Below are positions 1 through 8,447 of a stretch of DNA of 64,000 nucleotides, one piece after another. A program made the translations under genes and the position numbers. How positions within the stretch are numbered: the stretch's first letter is position 1; the number at the start of each line of letters is the position of its first letter. The stretch is from a virus, in IMG/VR virus record IMGVR_UViG_3300034407_003411, positions 1 to 64,000 of that record; one strand, 5' to 3'. A model generated the notes under the pieces. The model saw only the letters and a list, made by a program, of their open reading frames with translations. It ran no database searches and was not told the DNA's origin.

Positions 1-155
1 AATTTAATAAGTGCTTCTTCAGCATTCTTATAAAAGTCTTCTGTCGAATGATCCCCAATACCAACTGCTTTATTGCCCAATAGTTCAAGAGACAAAAGTG
101 CTTTGGCTTTATCTGCTTGTGCAGACGTACGTAACATTTCTATTAATTTTATCAT
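1..155 (-). CDS. Unknown small protein, cut by the window start
   Basis: The reading frame starts with ATG at 153-155 and is still open at base 1, giving at least 51 residues (begins MIKLIEMLRTSAQADKAKAL). Its ATG overlaps the TGA of the gp62 gene (ATGA), so it is translated in the same operon and is a real gene. In T4 the regA translational repressor follows gene 62, but the visible part does not look like RegA. The visible part is helical and charged. No function is proposed. Confidence 0.7.
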   Translation of the reverse strand, partial: MIKLIEMLRTSAQADKAKALLSLELLGNKAVGIGDHSTEDFYKNAEEALIK

Positions 156-565
156 TTTATTAGTGGTTTTATTTCTTTTTTGTCTAATCCAATTGACGTC
201 AATATAAGACTAATTTCTGTGTTATCCAAAAGACTTATATACTGTTTTGCTTCTACATTTGAACATTCCCAATATGCACTTAAATATTCTAATAATTGTG
301 GGTTATGTTTTTTAACACTGGATTTGATGTATTTATTCCATCTATTATTTTTAGGGATATATTCCCTATAGATATTATAAATTTGTTTTTTATCTTGAGG
401 TTGCATTTTCTGTGCCTCATTAACTAATTCTAAATAGTTAGGATTCATAGACATAAATCTATGAACCATATAGCTGTTCCAAACTTCCCAATCTTTATCA
501 GAAAAGGAGTTTGGATCAGATTTGATTGAATTTATTTGTTTAAGCCAATCAAATATATTTTTCAT
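152..565 (-). CDS. 62: Clamp loader small subunit gp62-like
   Basis: This 137-residue protein is a short relative of T4 gp62 (187 aa), the single small subunit that joins four gp44 ATPases to load the gp45 clamp onto DNA. The N-terminal pattern FDWLKQI followed by a YMVHRFMSMN segment around residues 32-41 is typical of gp62 proteins of marine T4-like phages. It lies downstream of gp44, separated only by an 82-residue gene, with a one-base overlap at 565. It has no ATPase motif, as expected. The short length is like that in cyanophages. Confidence 0.8.
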   Translation of the reverse strand: MKNIFDWLKQINSIKSDPNSFSDKDWEVWNSYMVHRFMSMNPNYLELVNEAQKMQPQDKKQIYNIYREYIPKNNRWNKYIKSSVKKHNPQLLEYLSAYWECSNVEAKQYISLLDNTEISLILTSIGLDKKEIKPLIK

Positions 566-813
566 TATGCTAATTCGTCCTTAAGTTCTTCTCTTAATTC
601 AACAGGTATTCCTTCACCTAAAATTTTATTGTTTGTAGGATCAAAAAATACAGGGATAGGCATGATAGCATCATTATCTGTTCCCGCTACGAATTTTGAG
701 ATTTTTCTAAGGATTACTCCTGATTGGAAAATACTTCCACCGTCAGCATTTTTAATACCTTCAGTTGTTTTTAAATCAACGTTTAGTTGAGGTTGTTGGT
801 TTTGATTACTCAT
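565..813 (-). CDS. Conserved hypothetical protein between gp44 and gp62
   Basis: The product has 82 residues, is acidic and contains no recognisable catalytic motif. The middle part (GGSIFQSGVILRKISKFVAG) is beta-rich. It shares one base with the end of gp44 and one with the start of gp62, so it is translationally coupled to both clamp loader subunits. In T4 genes 44 and 62 are adjacent, so this is an extra gene in the clamp loader operon. A role with the clamp loader is only inferred from position. Confidence 0.7.
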   Translation of the reverse strand: MSNQNQQPQLNVDLKTTEGIKNADGGSIFQSGVILRKISKFVAGTDNDAIMPIPVFFDPTNNKILGEGIPVELREELKDELA

Positions 814-1724
814 TACTTATTATTTATTATATTATTAATTAAACTCATTATATTTATCTCTTTATCAATTCTAAAATTAGCTTTATATTGATGATCATTA
901 ATTAGAATTGCCACCGTACCTGATTTACCAGGAAGATATTCGTCAGCTTTGTCATATAGAAACCTAAATACTTCTTCAAAATCATCAATATTTGAATCAG
1001 CAATAATTTGTCTAATAATATTAAATTTAGGTTTATCTTTTTTTAGTTCATCTAATATAGCAGACAAATAACTAGTACTTACAAGCAAAGAATCATCTAA
1101 TTTTAGTTTGTTCTTAATGGTGCTTGCCTGTATAGTATTAAGCATTTTACGTAAATCCGGATAGAACTTATTTACAATTTTACCAATGGCAGTTGGTTCA
1201 TAACTTATGCTTTCACTATCACAAATACTAGCTAAATGTACTGCTACCTCTCTTTTAGTTGGAGGTACTACTTTAAATGTTTGACATCTTGATTGTAACG
1301 GGTCTATTACACGTTCAATATAATTACACGTTAAAACAAATCTTGTTGTTCTAGAAAATGTTTCTATTATGTTTCGGAGTGACGCTTGCGCTTGAATCGT
1401 GAGAAAATCCGCCTCGTCCAAGATAACAACCTTGATGGGCTTAAATGAAGCAACCGACGCGAAACTAGAGACTTTATCCCTAATAGTTTCGATCCCACGC
1501 TCGTCAGAAGCGTTAATATAAATGTGATCACAGTCTAAATTTTTTACTATTAATTTTGCAAGTGTTGTTTTACCTGTACCAGCTGGACCATAGAATAAAT
1601 AATTTTGAATATCATTTTGTTCTAACTGTTTAGCTATTGATGACTTAAGGTTTTTATTACCTACATAATCATCTAACTTAACTGGTCTGTATTTTTCGTT
1701 TAATAAAGTGTTAGTACTCTCCAT
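813..1724 (-). CDS. 44: Clamp loader ATPase gp44
   Basis: The protein has 303 residues, close to T4 gp44 (319). It is the AAA+ ATPase that opens the gp45 ring and places it at primer ends. Walker A is GPAGTGKTT at residues 46-54, Walker B is VILDEAD near residue 100, sensor 1 is the TCN segment, and the arginine-finger SRC motif follows (LQSRCQTF). The start ATG lies inside the end of the upstream 88-residue gene (14-base overlap). The operon likely runs from the promoter at 1984-2012 through gp44 to gp62. Confidence 0.95.
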   Translation of the reverse strand: MESTNTLLNEKYRPVKLDDYVGNKNLKSSIAKQLEQNDIQNYLFYGPAGTGKTTLAKLIVKNLDCDHIYINASDERGIETIRDKVSSFASVASFKPIKVVILDEADFLTIQAQASLRNIIETFSRTTRFVLTCNYIERVIDPLQSRCQTFKVVPPTKREVAVHLASICDSESISYEPTAIGKIVNKFYPDLRKMLNTIQASTIKNKLKLDDSLLVSTSYLSAILDELKKDKPKFNIIRQIIADSNIDDFEEVFRFLYDKADEYLPGKSGTVAILINDHQYKANFRIDKEINIMSLINNIINNK

Positions 1725-1977
1725 ATATTGAATAACGTTGTGGTTTTGGTTCTTCTATTTCTTCTTCTTTAGTTGAAACAGCAAACAATTCACTTTTTAA
1801 TGGTGCTAATCTATATTCACCTCTAAATCCTGTTTTAACCATATAAGCTTCAAGTGTATCGGTTAATGTTTTGTGTATAGGACCATCTGGTTCATTAGCA
1901 ACTAATCTCCATTTATCGCCAGGCGGTACTCGCCTAGCGATTAGGATATTTTCTTCTTTTATTTGTATTTTACTCAT
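1711..1977 (-). CDS. Hypothetical protein before gp44
   Basis: This 88-residue protein is not recognised. It has an N-terminal half with mixed beta and charged residues (ARRVPPGDKWRLVANEPDG) and an acidic tail (STKEEEIEEPKPQ). It is the first gene after the promoter at 1984-2012, whose TATATT box ends only six bases before the ATG, so the message would be leaderless or nearly so. It overlaps the start of gp44 by 14 bases, indicating coupled translation. Position suggests an early gene linked to replication. Confidence 0.75.
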   Translation of the reverse strand: MSKIQIKEENILIARRVPPGDKWRLVANEPDGPIHKTLTDTLEAYMVKTGFRGEYRLAPLKSELFAVSTKEEEIEEPKPQRYSIYGEY

Positions 1978-1983
1978 ATCTAT

Positions 1984-2012
1984 AATATACGAACCCTTTT
2001 AAAATTGTCCAA
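1984..2012 (-). promoter_or_regulatory. Host-like promoter before the gp44/gp62 operon
   Basis: On the minus strand TTG (2012-2010) is followed by 20 bases and then TATATT (1989-1984), preceded by TTCG. This fits the Bacteroidota pattern of a TTG -33 box and a TAnnTT -7 box. The ATG at 1977 begins six bases after TATATT. The -33 box lies inside the end of groEL. Confidence 0.6.
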
Positions 2013-3660
2013 CCGGAAGTCCTTGATTATTTGCTAGATTTCCTGTTGTAGCATCTTGTAAGATTCTCATTTTTTCTTCAATACTATTTTTATCTTGAGT
2101 AATTGTACACTCAGTTAATAAAACAGTTCCTGCAACTGATGCTGCATTTTCAAGTGCTAGTCTTGTTACTTTTGTTGGGTCAATAATACCAGCATCTTTC
2201 ATATTAACAACCTTTTCAGTTTCAATATTATATCCTGCCCAAGCATCATTACCTGAGTTACATAATTGATCTGCTAATATTTGTCCCTTAACATCAGTAT
2301 AACCAGCATTAACTAGAATCTGAGTAAACGGTTTAGAACAAGCTCCAAGTACAATTCTAGCTCCTGTAGAATCAGCTTTAATACCATTAGAAGCATATAA
2401 TAATGCTGCTCCACCTCCTGGTACTACACCTTCTTCAATTGCTGCTTTTGTTGCATGTAAGGCATCATCAACTCTATCTTTCTTCTCTAGCATTTCAGTT
2501 TCAGTGTTACCACCTACATGAATAATTGCTACTCCTCCGACGAATTTTGCCAATCTGTTTTGGAGTTGTTCTGTTTCGTACGGGGTTTGGGCTTTTTCGA
2601 TTTGCGATTGTAGCTCTTCAACACGTGCTTCAATTTGTTCAGCTGTTCCTTTTCCATCTACTATTGTTGTTTGTTCCTTCGTTACTGTTGCTGTTCTTGC
2701 TTCACCAAACCAATCCCAACTGAATTTGTCTAGTTTCATTCCTTTTTGTTTATCAAATACTTTACCACCAGTTGTGATTGCAATATCTTCTAAAACTAAT
2801 TTACGTCTATCACCAAAATCAGGTGCTTTTACAGCACACACATTAATTGTACCTCTCATTTTATTTACAATCAAAGTTGCTAATGCTTCATTATCAATAT
2901 CTTCAGCAATAATCAATAATGATTTACCTTGAGATGATACTGCTTCTAAAATTGGTAATAATTCTTTAACAGAATTTAATTTATGATCCATAACTAATAC
3001 CGCAGGGTTATCTAAAACACATTGCATTGTATTATTATCTGTTACAAAGTAAGGTGATTTAAATCCTCTATCGAATTGCATCCCTTCTACTGTTTCAAGA
3101 TATGTATCTCCTGTTTTAGATTCTTCAATATGTACTACACCTTCTAAACCAACTTTTTCAATTGCTTGAGAAATTAGTTTTCCAGTTTCTGGGTCGTTAT
3201 TAGATGATATAGTGGCAATTTGTTCTAATTGTCCTTCTTCAGAAATATCTTCTGATATGTTGTTTCTTAGATTGCTAACAACTTTTTCTACTGTTTTATC
3301 AATATCTCTTTTAATTTGAACAGCATTTTCATTATTATTTAAAGCATCTAATCCACTTACTACCATTTCTCTAGCTAATAGTGTTGATGTTGTAGTACCA
3401 TCACCAGCTTTATCTGCTGTTTTTACAGCTGCTTGTTTAAGTAAAACAACTCCTAGTTCTTCACTTGGGTCATTTAATATAACTGATTTTGCTACAGTAA
3501 CACCATCTTTTGTTGATTGTGGTGGTGCTCCTACTCCTTTAAAAATAACAACATTTCTACCATTAGGTCCTAATGTTGATACTACAGCATCAGCTAATTT
3601 ATTAATACCTTTTACAAGACCTGTTCTTGCATCTTTACTATATTTAATTTGTGTTTCCAT
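1999..3660 (-). CDS. groEL: Phage GroEL chaperonin (60 kDa)
   Basis: A full-length (553 aa) group I chaperonin. Visible family signatures are LGPNGRNVV near residue 31, the ATP-binding [11 protein letters not shown] near 86, and the late hallmark [13 protein letters not shown] near 405. With GroES it forms the folding cage in the cytoplasm. The usual Gly-Gly-Met C-terminal repeats are missing; the protein ends LPVGQF. An insert-like, strongly charged coil lies in the region 330-375. It sits six bases after groES and ends just before the gp44 operon promoter. Most T4-like phages encode only a GroES substitute (gp31), so a complete phage GroEL is notable. Confidence 0.97.
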   Translation of the reverse strand: METQIKYSKDARTGLVKGINKLADAVVSTLGPNGRNVVIFKGVGAPPQSTKDGVTVAKSVILNDPSEELGVVLLKQAAVKTADKAGDGTTTSTLLAREMVVSGLDALNNNENAVQIKRDIDKTVEKVVSNLRNNISEDISEEGQLEQIATISSNNDPETGKLISQAIEKVGLEGVVHIEESKTGDTYLETVEGMQFDRGFKSPYFVTDNNTMQCVLDNPAVLVMDHKLNSVKELLPILEAVSSQGKSLLIIAEDIDNEALATLIVNKMRGTINVCAVKAPDFGDRRKLVLEDIAITTGGKVFDKQKGMKLDKFSWDWFGEARTATVTKEQTTIVDGKGTAEQIEARVEELQSQIEKAQTPYETEQLQNRLAKFVGGVAIIHVGGNTETEMLEKKDRVDDALHATKAAIEEGVVPGGGAALLYASNGIKADSTGARIVLGACSKPFTQILVNAGYTDVKGQILADQLCNSGNDAWAGYNIETEKVVNMKDAGIIDPTKVTRLALENAASVAGTVLLTECTITQDKNSIEEKMRILQDATTGNLANNQGLPVGQF

Positions 3661-3666
3661 ATTATT

Positions 3667-4026
3667 TTAAATGTCAGTTAAATTTTCTTTATCTTCTTCA
3701 GTTACTTCAGTTTCAGCTAATACTTCTTCTACTGATTGTTGTACTTTTGCTAATATTTGGTTTTCAGGACCAACATAATACTCTTCACCATCAAATGGTA
3801 ATTTAGTAAAACCTTGAGTTGGTAATACAACTAAGTCTCCAACTTTTACTTGCATAGGAATATGATTGCCACTTATAGTAAATCTACCAGTACCAACTGC
3901 TATTACTTCACCAAACTCATTTTTCTCTTTCCCCATATCAGGGACAATAATATTTCCATAAAGTGTTTCTTCGTTTTCAATGGGTTTAACGATAACCGCG
4001 TCAAATAGTGCTTCAAGCTTTTTCAT
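3667..4026 (-). CDS. groES: GroES-type co-chaperonin
   Basis: The protein has 119 residues and the GroES beta-barrel pattern: an N-terminal LFDAVIVKPIE strand, a mobile-loop region (YGNIIVPDMGKEK, residues 23-35), the GEVIAVGTG strand and a KVGDLVVLP segment. An extra acidic tail of about 25 residues follows residue 95. It plays the role of T4 gp31, which lets GroEL fold the large capsid protein gp23, here together with the phage's own GroEL. The start ATG overlaps the end of the upstream 103-residue gene. Confidence 0.92.
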   Translation of the reverse strand: MKKLEALFDAVIVKPIENEETLYGNIIVPDMGKEKNEFGEVIAVGTGRFTISGNHIPMQVKVGDLVVLPTQGFTKLPFDGEEYYVGPENQILAKVQQSVEEVLAETEVTEEDKENLTDI

Positions 4027-4324
4027 TAATGTAATTTTTAATATTTGTTTCTATTGTTTTATAATAATCTAAAAAATCATTTAGTGATTCATAAGACTTT
4101 TTTGTGTGTAACTGATCTTTAGTTACCCTTTCTAATGCAGATCTAAAACTTGCATGAAAAGTAAGTGCTTTTGTATAAGTTTTACTTTTACCTGTAGATC
4201 TAAAATGATTTGCGTCAGATTTAACTTTAATGTTAACTGTATAACAGTTTTCATCATTTGTAATGAAATAAGGTTCTAAATTAGGATCCTCAATCATTGT
4301 AATAGACTTTGGTTTTCTTGCCAT
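4013..4324 (-). CDS. Conserved phage hypothetical protein before groES
   Basis: The 103-residue product begins MARKPKSITMIEDPNLEPYF and resembles small proteins I recall from other marine phages, but no function is known to me. It has two likely beta hairpins (residues 17-55) and a helical C-terminal half. It is the first gene of a unit with groES and groEL and overlaps groES by 14 bases. A promoter candidate lies at 4362-4390. Confidence 0.75.
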   Translation of the reverse strand: MARKPKSITMIEDPNLEPYFITNDENCYTVNIKVKSDANHFRSTGKSKTYTKALTFHASFRSALERVTKDQLHTKKSYESLNDFLDYYKTIETNIKNYINEKA

Positions 4325-4361
4325 ATAACTTTTATTAGTGTTTAAACTTAAATGTGACGTA

Positions 4362-4390
4362 AATATACGAAAAAAACATTGCTAGGACAC
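4362..4390 (-). promoter_or_regulatory. Host-like promoter before the groES/groEL operon
   Basis: On the minus strand GTG (4390-4388), 20 bases, then TCG and TATATT (4367-4362) match the same layout as the sites at 1984 and 37086, but the -33 box is GTG instead of TTG. The leader to the ATG at 4324 would be about 30 bases. Confidence 0.5.
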
Positions 4391-4408
4391 GTTTTTTTGA
4401 TAAAACTA

Positions 4409-4828
4409 TTACTTAATTTTAACTGATTTTGGTTTAGCTTCCTCAGCTAATGGTATAAAAATTTCTAATAAACCATTTTCTAAGGTGGCATCAATTTTAC
4501 CTAAATCAAATTTAGGTGCTATTTTATACCTTAAATCAAATGATTTTTTAGATAAACCATTATGAATCATTCCATCAGGGAAGTCATCTTCTGGTTTGTT
4601 ATAACTTATTTTTAAAGTATCCCCTTCAATATCTAAGACTACGTCTTTTTTAGTTAGACCAGTACAGGCAACTTCAAAATGAAGTCCGTTATCGTCAAAG
4701 AAAATATTAAGTGGATGTGGTTGTTTGAAATTTCCAACAGGTTGAAATGTGCTGTCAGAGTTAAAGTGATTCCTAAAAAGGATGTCGAAAGGACTTATAT
4801 GCCTTTCAAAGATTTCTAATGTACTCAT
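4409..4828 (-). CDS. hsp20: Small heat shock protein Hsp20
   Basis: A 139-residue protein with an alpha-crystallin domain from about residue 40 to 130: PHPLNIFFDDNG, then EVACTGLTKKDVVLDIEGDTLKI, and the late LENGLLEIFIPLAEE segment that corresponds to the A-x-x-n-G-v-L motif. It ends PKSVKIK, like many sHsps. Such ATP-independent holdases are common in cyanophages and related T4-like phages. It lies upstream of groES/groEL and probably belongs to a chaperone set. A 5' leader of about 90 bases with a weak hairpin separates it from its promoter candidate at 4920-4948. Confidence 0.92.
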   Translation of the reverse strand: MSTLEIFERHISPFDILFRNHFNSDSTFQPVGNFKQPHPLNIFFDDNGLHFEVACTGLTKKDVVLDIEGDTLKISYNKPEDDFPDGMIHNGLSKKSFDLRYKIAPKFDLGKIDATLENGLLEIFIPLAEEAKPKSVKIK

Positions 4829-4919
4829 ATCATTTTATTTTGTGAGGCCGAAGCTCTCGGTTAATTTAATTTAAACATAACAAGTGCCCTAGCTAAATGT
4901 TTTGTTCTATTATACATAT

Positions 4920-4948
4920 ATAATACGAAGGAAAAGTCGCTATTCCAA
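4920..4948 (-). promoter_or_regulatory. Host-like promoter before hsp20
   Basis: Minus strand TTTGG (TTG at 4948-4946), 20 bases ending in TTCG, then TATTAT (4925-4920). The layout equals the other sites. The leader to the hsp20 ATG (4828) is about 90 bases and holds a small CCGA...TCGG stem (about 4844-4857). The -33 box lies inside the end of the upstream zinc-ribbon gene. Confidence 0.5.
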
Positions 4949-5254
4949 ATTATTTTTTAATTTTTCCTCAGTTTCTTCATCCATAAATGCTGCCCATTTT
5001 CCTTTAGGACATGAAGCGGATAGTGACCTTATTTTTAATGATAAGATACAACCACAATCAGAACAACAAGGTTGGGAACCAGGTACAGCACAATAAGTTC
5101 CTACATGATCTACATACTGACAGGTATCACATATACTCCATCTCATAGATGCTATTTCTTCAACGTCATCCTTACTGAATACTTTATTTTTTATACCTTC
5201 TAGTATTTGGGGTATGTTACCAAAAGCTCCAATAAGTTTGTTGAATCTACCCAT
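4940..5254 (-). CDS. Small cysteine-rich (zinc ribbon-like) protein
   Basis: A 104-residue protein with a cysteine cluster between residues 42 and 82: CDTC, then a Cys near 55, then CCSDCGC and a final SCPKGKW. This CxxC...CxxC layout suggests one or two bound zinc ions. Proteins with a PGSQPCCSDCGC core occur in other marine phages; function unknown to me. It overlaps the downstream end of the oxygenase-like gene by one base, so both are co-transcribed with the clamp gene. Confidence 0.75.
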   Translation of the reverse strand: MGRFNKLIGAFGNIPQILEGIKNKVFSKDDVEEIASMRWSICDTCQYVDHVGTYCAVPGSQPCCSDCGCILSLKIRSLSASCPKGKWAAFMDEETEEKLKNNLE

Positions 5255-5877
5255 TATTTTGCGTCAAAAAAGAATATATGAAATAATCTTGATGAATTAA
5301 TATCCCATCCAAAATAATCTGTTGCTGAATGGATTAATTTAGCATCCCATATTACTAATCTGTTAAATACATTTCCTACAGTATCAACCATTTCATATGG
5401 TGTTCTATCTACATATGTTTTACCATTAAAGGCATTAAAAATAGTTTCTTCACCTCCCCTTAATCCTGTTGCTTTGTGTTTAAAGAAAGAAGTACCTGTT
5501 GCTACAGGAGCATCTGGTGTCATGTAAATACAAGCAGCCCAAGTTTGTTCATCACAATGATAAACTAAAGGTGTACCTGCTTTATTTGATTGGAATCTAC
5601 CATTCATTGTATGTCCTTCCCATTCAGTAATTTCCATACCTAAAATGGATTCAAATTTTTCTTTAGTACCATCAAAGAAGAATTGTTTTCTGGTTCTATA
5701 ACCAAGATAACCTTCATCATCATGATACCATTGATCTAATGCAAAATCTCTTACTGCATAAGGATCGTCATAAAAATTTTCACACACAAATATTTTTTTA
5801 TCTGGTGATGTTACTTTAAATTGATCGGAGTTAATGTGTCCGTATTCTGAGTTTGGGTCTGAGTCGTATATATTCAT
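5254..5877 (-). CDS. DUF6445-like / 2OG-Fe(II) oxygenase-like protein
   Basis: The 207-residue protein resembles the DUF6445 family, which has the fold of 2-oxoglutarate, Fe(II)-dependent oxygenases. A HCD triad part lies in the segment PLVYHCDEQTWAACIYMTP (about residues 103-121), and a distal His is in the segment LIHSATDYFGWD followed by SRLFHIFFF near the C terminus, where the 2OG-binding Arg is expected. Substrate is unknown. It sits four bases from the sliding clamp gene. A hydroxylase role is inference from family resemblance. Confidence 0.6.
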   Translation of the reverse strand: MNIYDSDPNSEYGHINSDQFKVTSPDKKIFVCENFYDDPYAVRDFALDQWYHDDEGYLGYRTRKQFFFDGTKEKFESILGMEITEWEGHTMNGRFQSNKAGTPLVYHCDEQTWAACIYMTPDAPVATGTSFFKHKATGLRGGEETIFNAFNGKTYVDRTPYEMVDTVGNVFNRLVIWDAKLIHSATDYFGWDINSSRLFHIFFFDAK

Positions 5878-5880
5878 AAT

Positions 5881-6603
5881 TTATTCATTTCTTGCTATAT
5901 AATAATAACTATTAATTTCTTCTGATTGGAATGATAACTTCATCATTCCTTTTATTGATACTTGTAATCTTGCGCCATCCATATCTTTGTTGGCTTTTAA
6001 TATATCTGTAAAGATACTAGAATTAAAAGGAATATTAATATCATCTTTTAATATAGTACCTTGAGCTTGATATGTAATTTTATTTGAAAATCCGGTATTA
6101 TCACCAAAAATAAATTCACACACATTATTACCGTCAAAATCAGAGGTAGTAGTAATAAGCATGTTATCTACATCAGCTAATGCGCTTTTTGCTTTAATTA
6201 AATATTCAACATCTTCTTGGGATAATTCTAAATCAATTTCATATTGTTCTGGATCCTCGTACCATGTTGTTTTAGGTAAGATTAATGGATCTGCTAGTGA
6301 ATATGTTAAATCAAAGTTAGAATCAGCGATATGCATTTTGGTAAATATTGTTTGCATTTTTTCTAATTTTAACAATAAATCACCATTCATTATATTAACT
6401 AACTTATTTAATTTGTTAGTATCAAATACACCTAATTCACCATCTTCTAATGGGAAATTATTTAATTCAACTTTACATACTCTGCCTTTTTCACCTGCAT
6501 AGATAGTTAGATTACTATCTTTCATTCTCCATTTTACTTGATTATTTAATCCATTTAAATAATACTTTGATATAACACTTTGTAAAACATTTTTACTTAT
6601 CAT
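5881..6603 (-). CDS. 45: Sliding clamp gp45
   Basis: The 240-residue protein fits T4 gp45 (228 aa), the trimeric ring that tethers the DNA polymerase and, in T4, also activates late transcription. The beginning (MISKNVLQSVISKYYLNGLNNQ) and the alternating beta-strand pattern throughout are those of marine gp45 proteins. The start ATG overlaps the stop of the radical SAM gene by four bases. In this window gp45 is close to both polymerase halves and the loader genes. Presence of gp45 agrees with a T4-like late promoter system. Confidence 0.88.
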   Translation of the reverse strand: MISKNVLQSVISKYYLNGLNNQVKWRMKDSNLTIYAGEKGRVCKVELNNFPLEDGELGVFDTNKLNKLVNIMNGDLLLKLEKMQTIFTKMHIADSNFDLTYSLADPLILPKTTWYEDPEQYEIDLELSQEDVEYLIKAKSALADVDNMLITTTSDFDGNNVCEFIFGDNTGFSNKITYQAQGTILKDDINIPFNSSIFTDILKANKDMDGARLQVSIKGMMKLSFQSEEINSYYYIARNE

Positions 6604-7490
6604 ATAACTATATTTTTACTTTTAATTAATTCACTTGGACTTATTCCATTCTCACATCTTCTACAAATATCATAAGTAGTTAAAGGTGGAGGCATTAAAT
6701 CATCATAGGATTCTTCTAATATATTTCCTAATATTTTTTCTAAACTATAATCCTGACAACATACGGAAAGATCTCCATTAGGCAAACAGACTTGATGATA
6801 AACGTGTTCTATACAATTACAAGTGCTTGGTCCTTTAATTGGTGCATGATTTACTCTATCCATTATTTTTTCTAAAGCTGGTTTCATAGTTGCTTCTCCA
6901 ATTAAATTGCCTGCTCTATTGTAAAAGGGTGGAACAAAAACTTCTGGCCATAAATCACTGCAAAATTCATGTACTGGACCCATAGACATAATATAAAAAG
7001 TTTGAATGTGTCCCTCAAGTTCTTTTAATCTTTCATATACTTTTCTTAATCTTGGAGTAAGAGGATGTTCTGCTATTCGTTCTGCATCTGGTAAATGTAA
7101 AGTAAAACCACCATTAGGTCCTGCAGTCCAAGGTATATCTTTTAATCTTTCAACATCATCTAAAGTCATACCTACACCTGTTGTAAATGCTGATAAAGGA
7201 TGTCCTTTATAATGAGCATATTCTACCATTTTAGTACATTCTTTATTTAGCCAAGGTTCAGTAAAACCAGACATTGTAATTCTTACTTCTTGGGGTATTT
7301 TATCACATATAGTAATAAAATTTTCTAATGATAAGGTTTTAGGTTTACCTTTATGAGCATGATATATTTTTTCTAATGTTCTTTGAGGACAATAAGCACA
7401 ATTAATAACACACCCCTTAGGTGAAATGGATGTAGTAAATTCCATTGTTGGCCATTTTGATGTTCTCCAATAATCTTTTAATGTACTCAT
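6600..7490 (-). CDS. Radical SAM protein with SPASM-like C terminus
   Basis: A 296-residue enzyme counted from the ATG at 7490 (a TTG three codons upstream is unlikely as it overlaps the promoter box). The 4Fe-4S motif for S-adenosylmethionine cleavage is CVINCAYC at residues 27-34 (CxxxCxxC). A C-terminal cysteine cluster (C-x-C-IEH, C-LPNGDLSVCC, and CRRC) resembles a SPASM domain that holds extra iron-sulphur clusters, as in peptide-modifying enzymes. The substrate is unknown. It lies directly upstream of the clamp gene, with a promoter whose TATATT ends seven bases before the ATG. Confidence 0.85.
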   Translation of the reverse strand: MSTLKDYWRTSKWPTMEFTTSISPKGCVINCAYCPQRTLEKIYHAHKGKPKTLSLENFITICDKIPQEVRITMSGFTEPWLNKECTKMVEYAHYKGHPLSAFTTGVGMTLDDVERLKDIPWTAGPNGGFTLHLPDAERIAEHPLTPRLRKVYERLKELEGHIQTFYIMSMGPVHEFCSDLWPEVFVPPFYNRAGNLIGEATMKPALEKIMDRVNHAPIKGPSTCNCIEHVYHQVCLPNGDLSVCCQDYSLEKILGNILEESYDDLMPPPLTTYDICRRCENGISPSELIKSKNIVI

Positions 7491-7497
7491 ATCGTTC

Positions 7498-7526
7498 AAT
7501 ATACGAAAGTTATTTTATATTTCAAA
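7498..7526 (-). promoter_or_regulatory. Host-like promoter before the radical SAM/gp45 operon
   Basis: Minus strand TTTG (7526-7523), 19 bases ending in TTTCG, then TATATT (7503-7498). Only seven bases separate the box from the ATG at 7490, so the message would be leaderless or nearly so. The -33 box lies inside the end of the 43B gene. Confidence 0.55.
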
Positions 7527-8447
7527 GGAAGATAATGCATCTAGATGAGGGTTTAAATCTAAACTCCATTCTAAATCATTAAAGAATCCTTCTAATTTGT
7601 TTAATAAGATTGAATCAAATACTTTTTGCCTATCAGCGTAGGTATCTAAAAAATCTTTAATTTTTTTAGGCATATCATAATCAAAAAATGCTAAACCATC
7701 AATTTTATATGGATTATCTTTTAAATAAATCCATTTTACTTTATCAGCCATAGTAATTAAATTATGTTTTCTATCTAATTGCCATAATTTTAATAAATCA
7801 TTATAACGAATAGCTGCTCTTACAGGTGCAGGAGCACCTTTAAGTATTTCAGTAAACATTTCTCCTGTTCTAGATCTACCTGAGTATTTATCTAGTTTTT
7901 TTACTGATGTTGGGTTGCCTAATTTAGTTAATGGTATTGAACCATTTAATATTTGTGTTTTAAATTCTTTTATTTGGCTTAAAACACTAGCTTTCTGTTC
8001 TCCTTTTAATACTTGTTGAAGTATGTCGTTGAAAAAATCCCCTAAAATAGGTGGAAAATTCGCTTTCATAAACTCCAAACCCTTTATATCTAGGATTTCT
8101 TTTTCTATTCCTTCTTGTTTTGTAATCCATTGTGCATAACGTCTAGTAGCTCTAAAGTAAGCTGAACGAATAACACATTCAGTTTTCATTTCGAGCCTGT
8201 GTTCAGTGACATTAAAGGCTTCACTGGCTAGCCTATCGTAATCTTCATTTATAATATCTTGGTAAGCTAATGCTACCTTTTCTAATTTATCATCTTTTTC
8301 TTTATCATCAAAGTCTTCAAAATTAGGATATAAATGTCTTAATATAGGTTCAGCATTAAAATAATTAGAATCTGTGTCAACATAAGCACAGTAATTCTCA
8401 TCATCTTTATCACATATCCACCAAGGTGTATCTTCTATATGTTTCAT
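7515..8447 (-). CDS. 43B: DNA polymerase gp43, C-terminal part (43B)
   Basis: The 310-residue protein is the C-terminal palm and thumb of a family B DNA polymerase. Motif C, YVDTDS, which holds the second catalytic aspartate, is at residues 22-27. A RRYAQW segment near residue 103 corresponds to the conserved K/R-x-Y motif that contacts primer DNA, and the last part is the thumb. The N-terminal two thirds are encoded separately at 9086-10786, so the active site must be rebuilt from two chains. The gene overlaps its upstream neighbour by four bases (ATGA). A promoter candidate at 8607-8635 could drive it on its own. Confidence 0.9.
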   Translation of the reverse strand: MKHIEDTPWWICDKDDENYCAYVDTDSNYFNAEPILRHLYPNFEDFDDKEKDDKLEKVALAYQDIINEDYDRLASEAFNVTEHRLEMKTECVIRSAYFRATRRYAQWITKQEGIEKEILDIKGLEFMKANFPPILGDFFNDILQQVLKGEQKASVLSQIKEFKTQILNGSIPLTKLGNPTSVKKLDKYSGRSRTGEMFTEILKGAPAPVRAAIRYNDLLKLWQLDRKHNLITMADKVKWIYLKDNPYKIDGLAFFDYDMPKKIKDFLDTYADRQKVFDSILLNKLEGFFNDLEWSLDLNPHLDALSSFEI

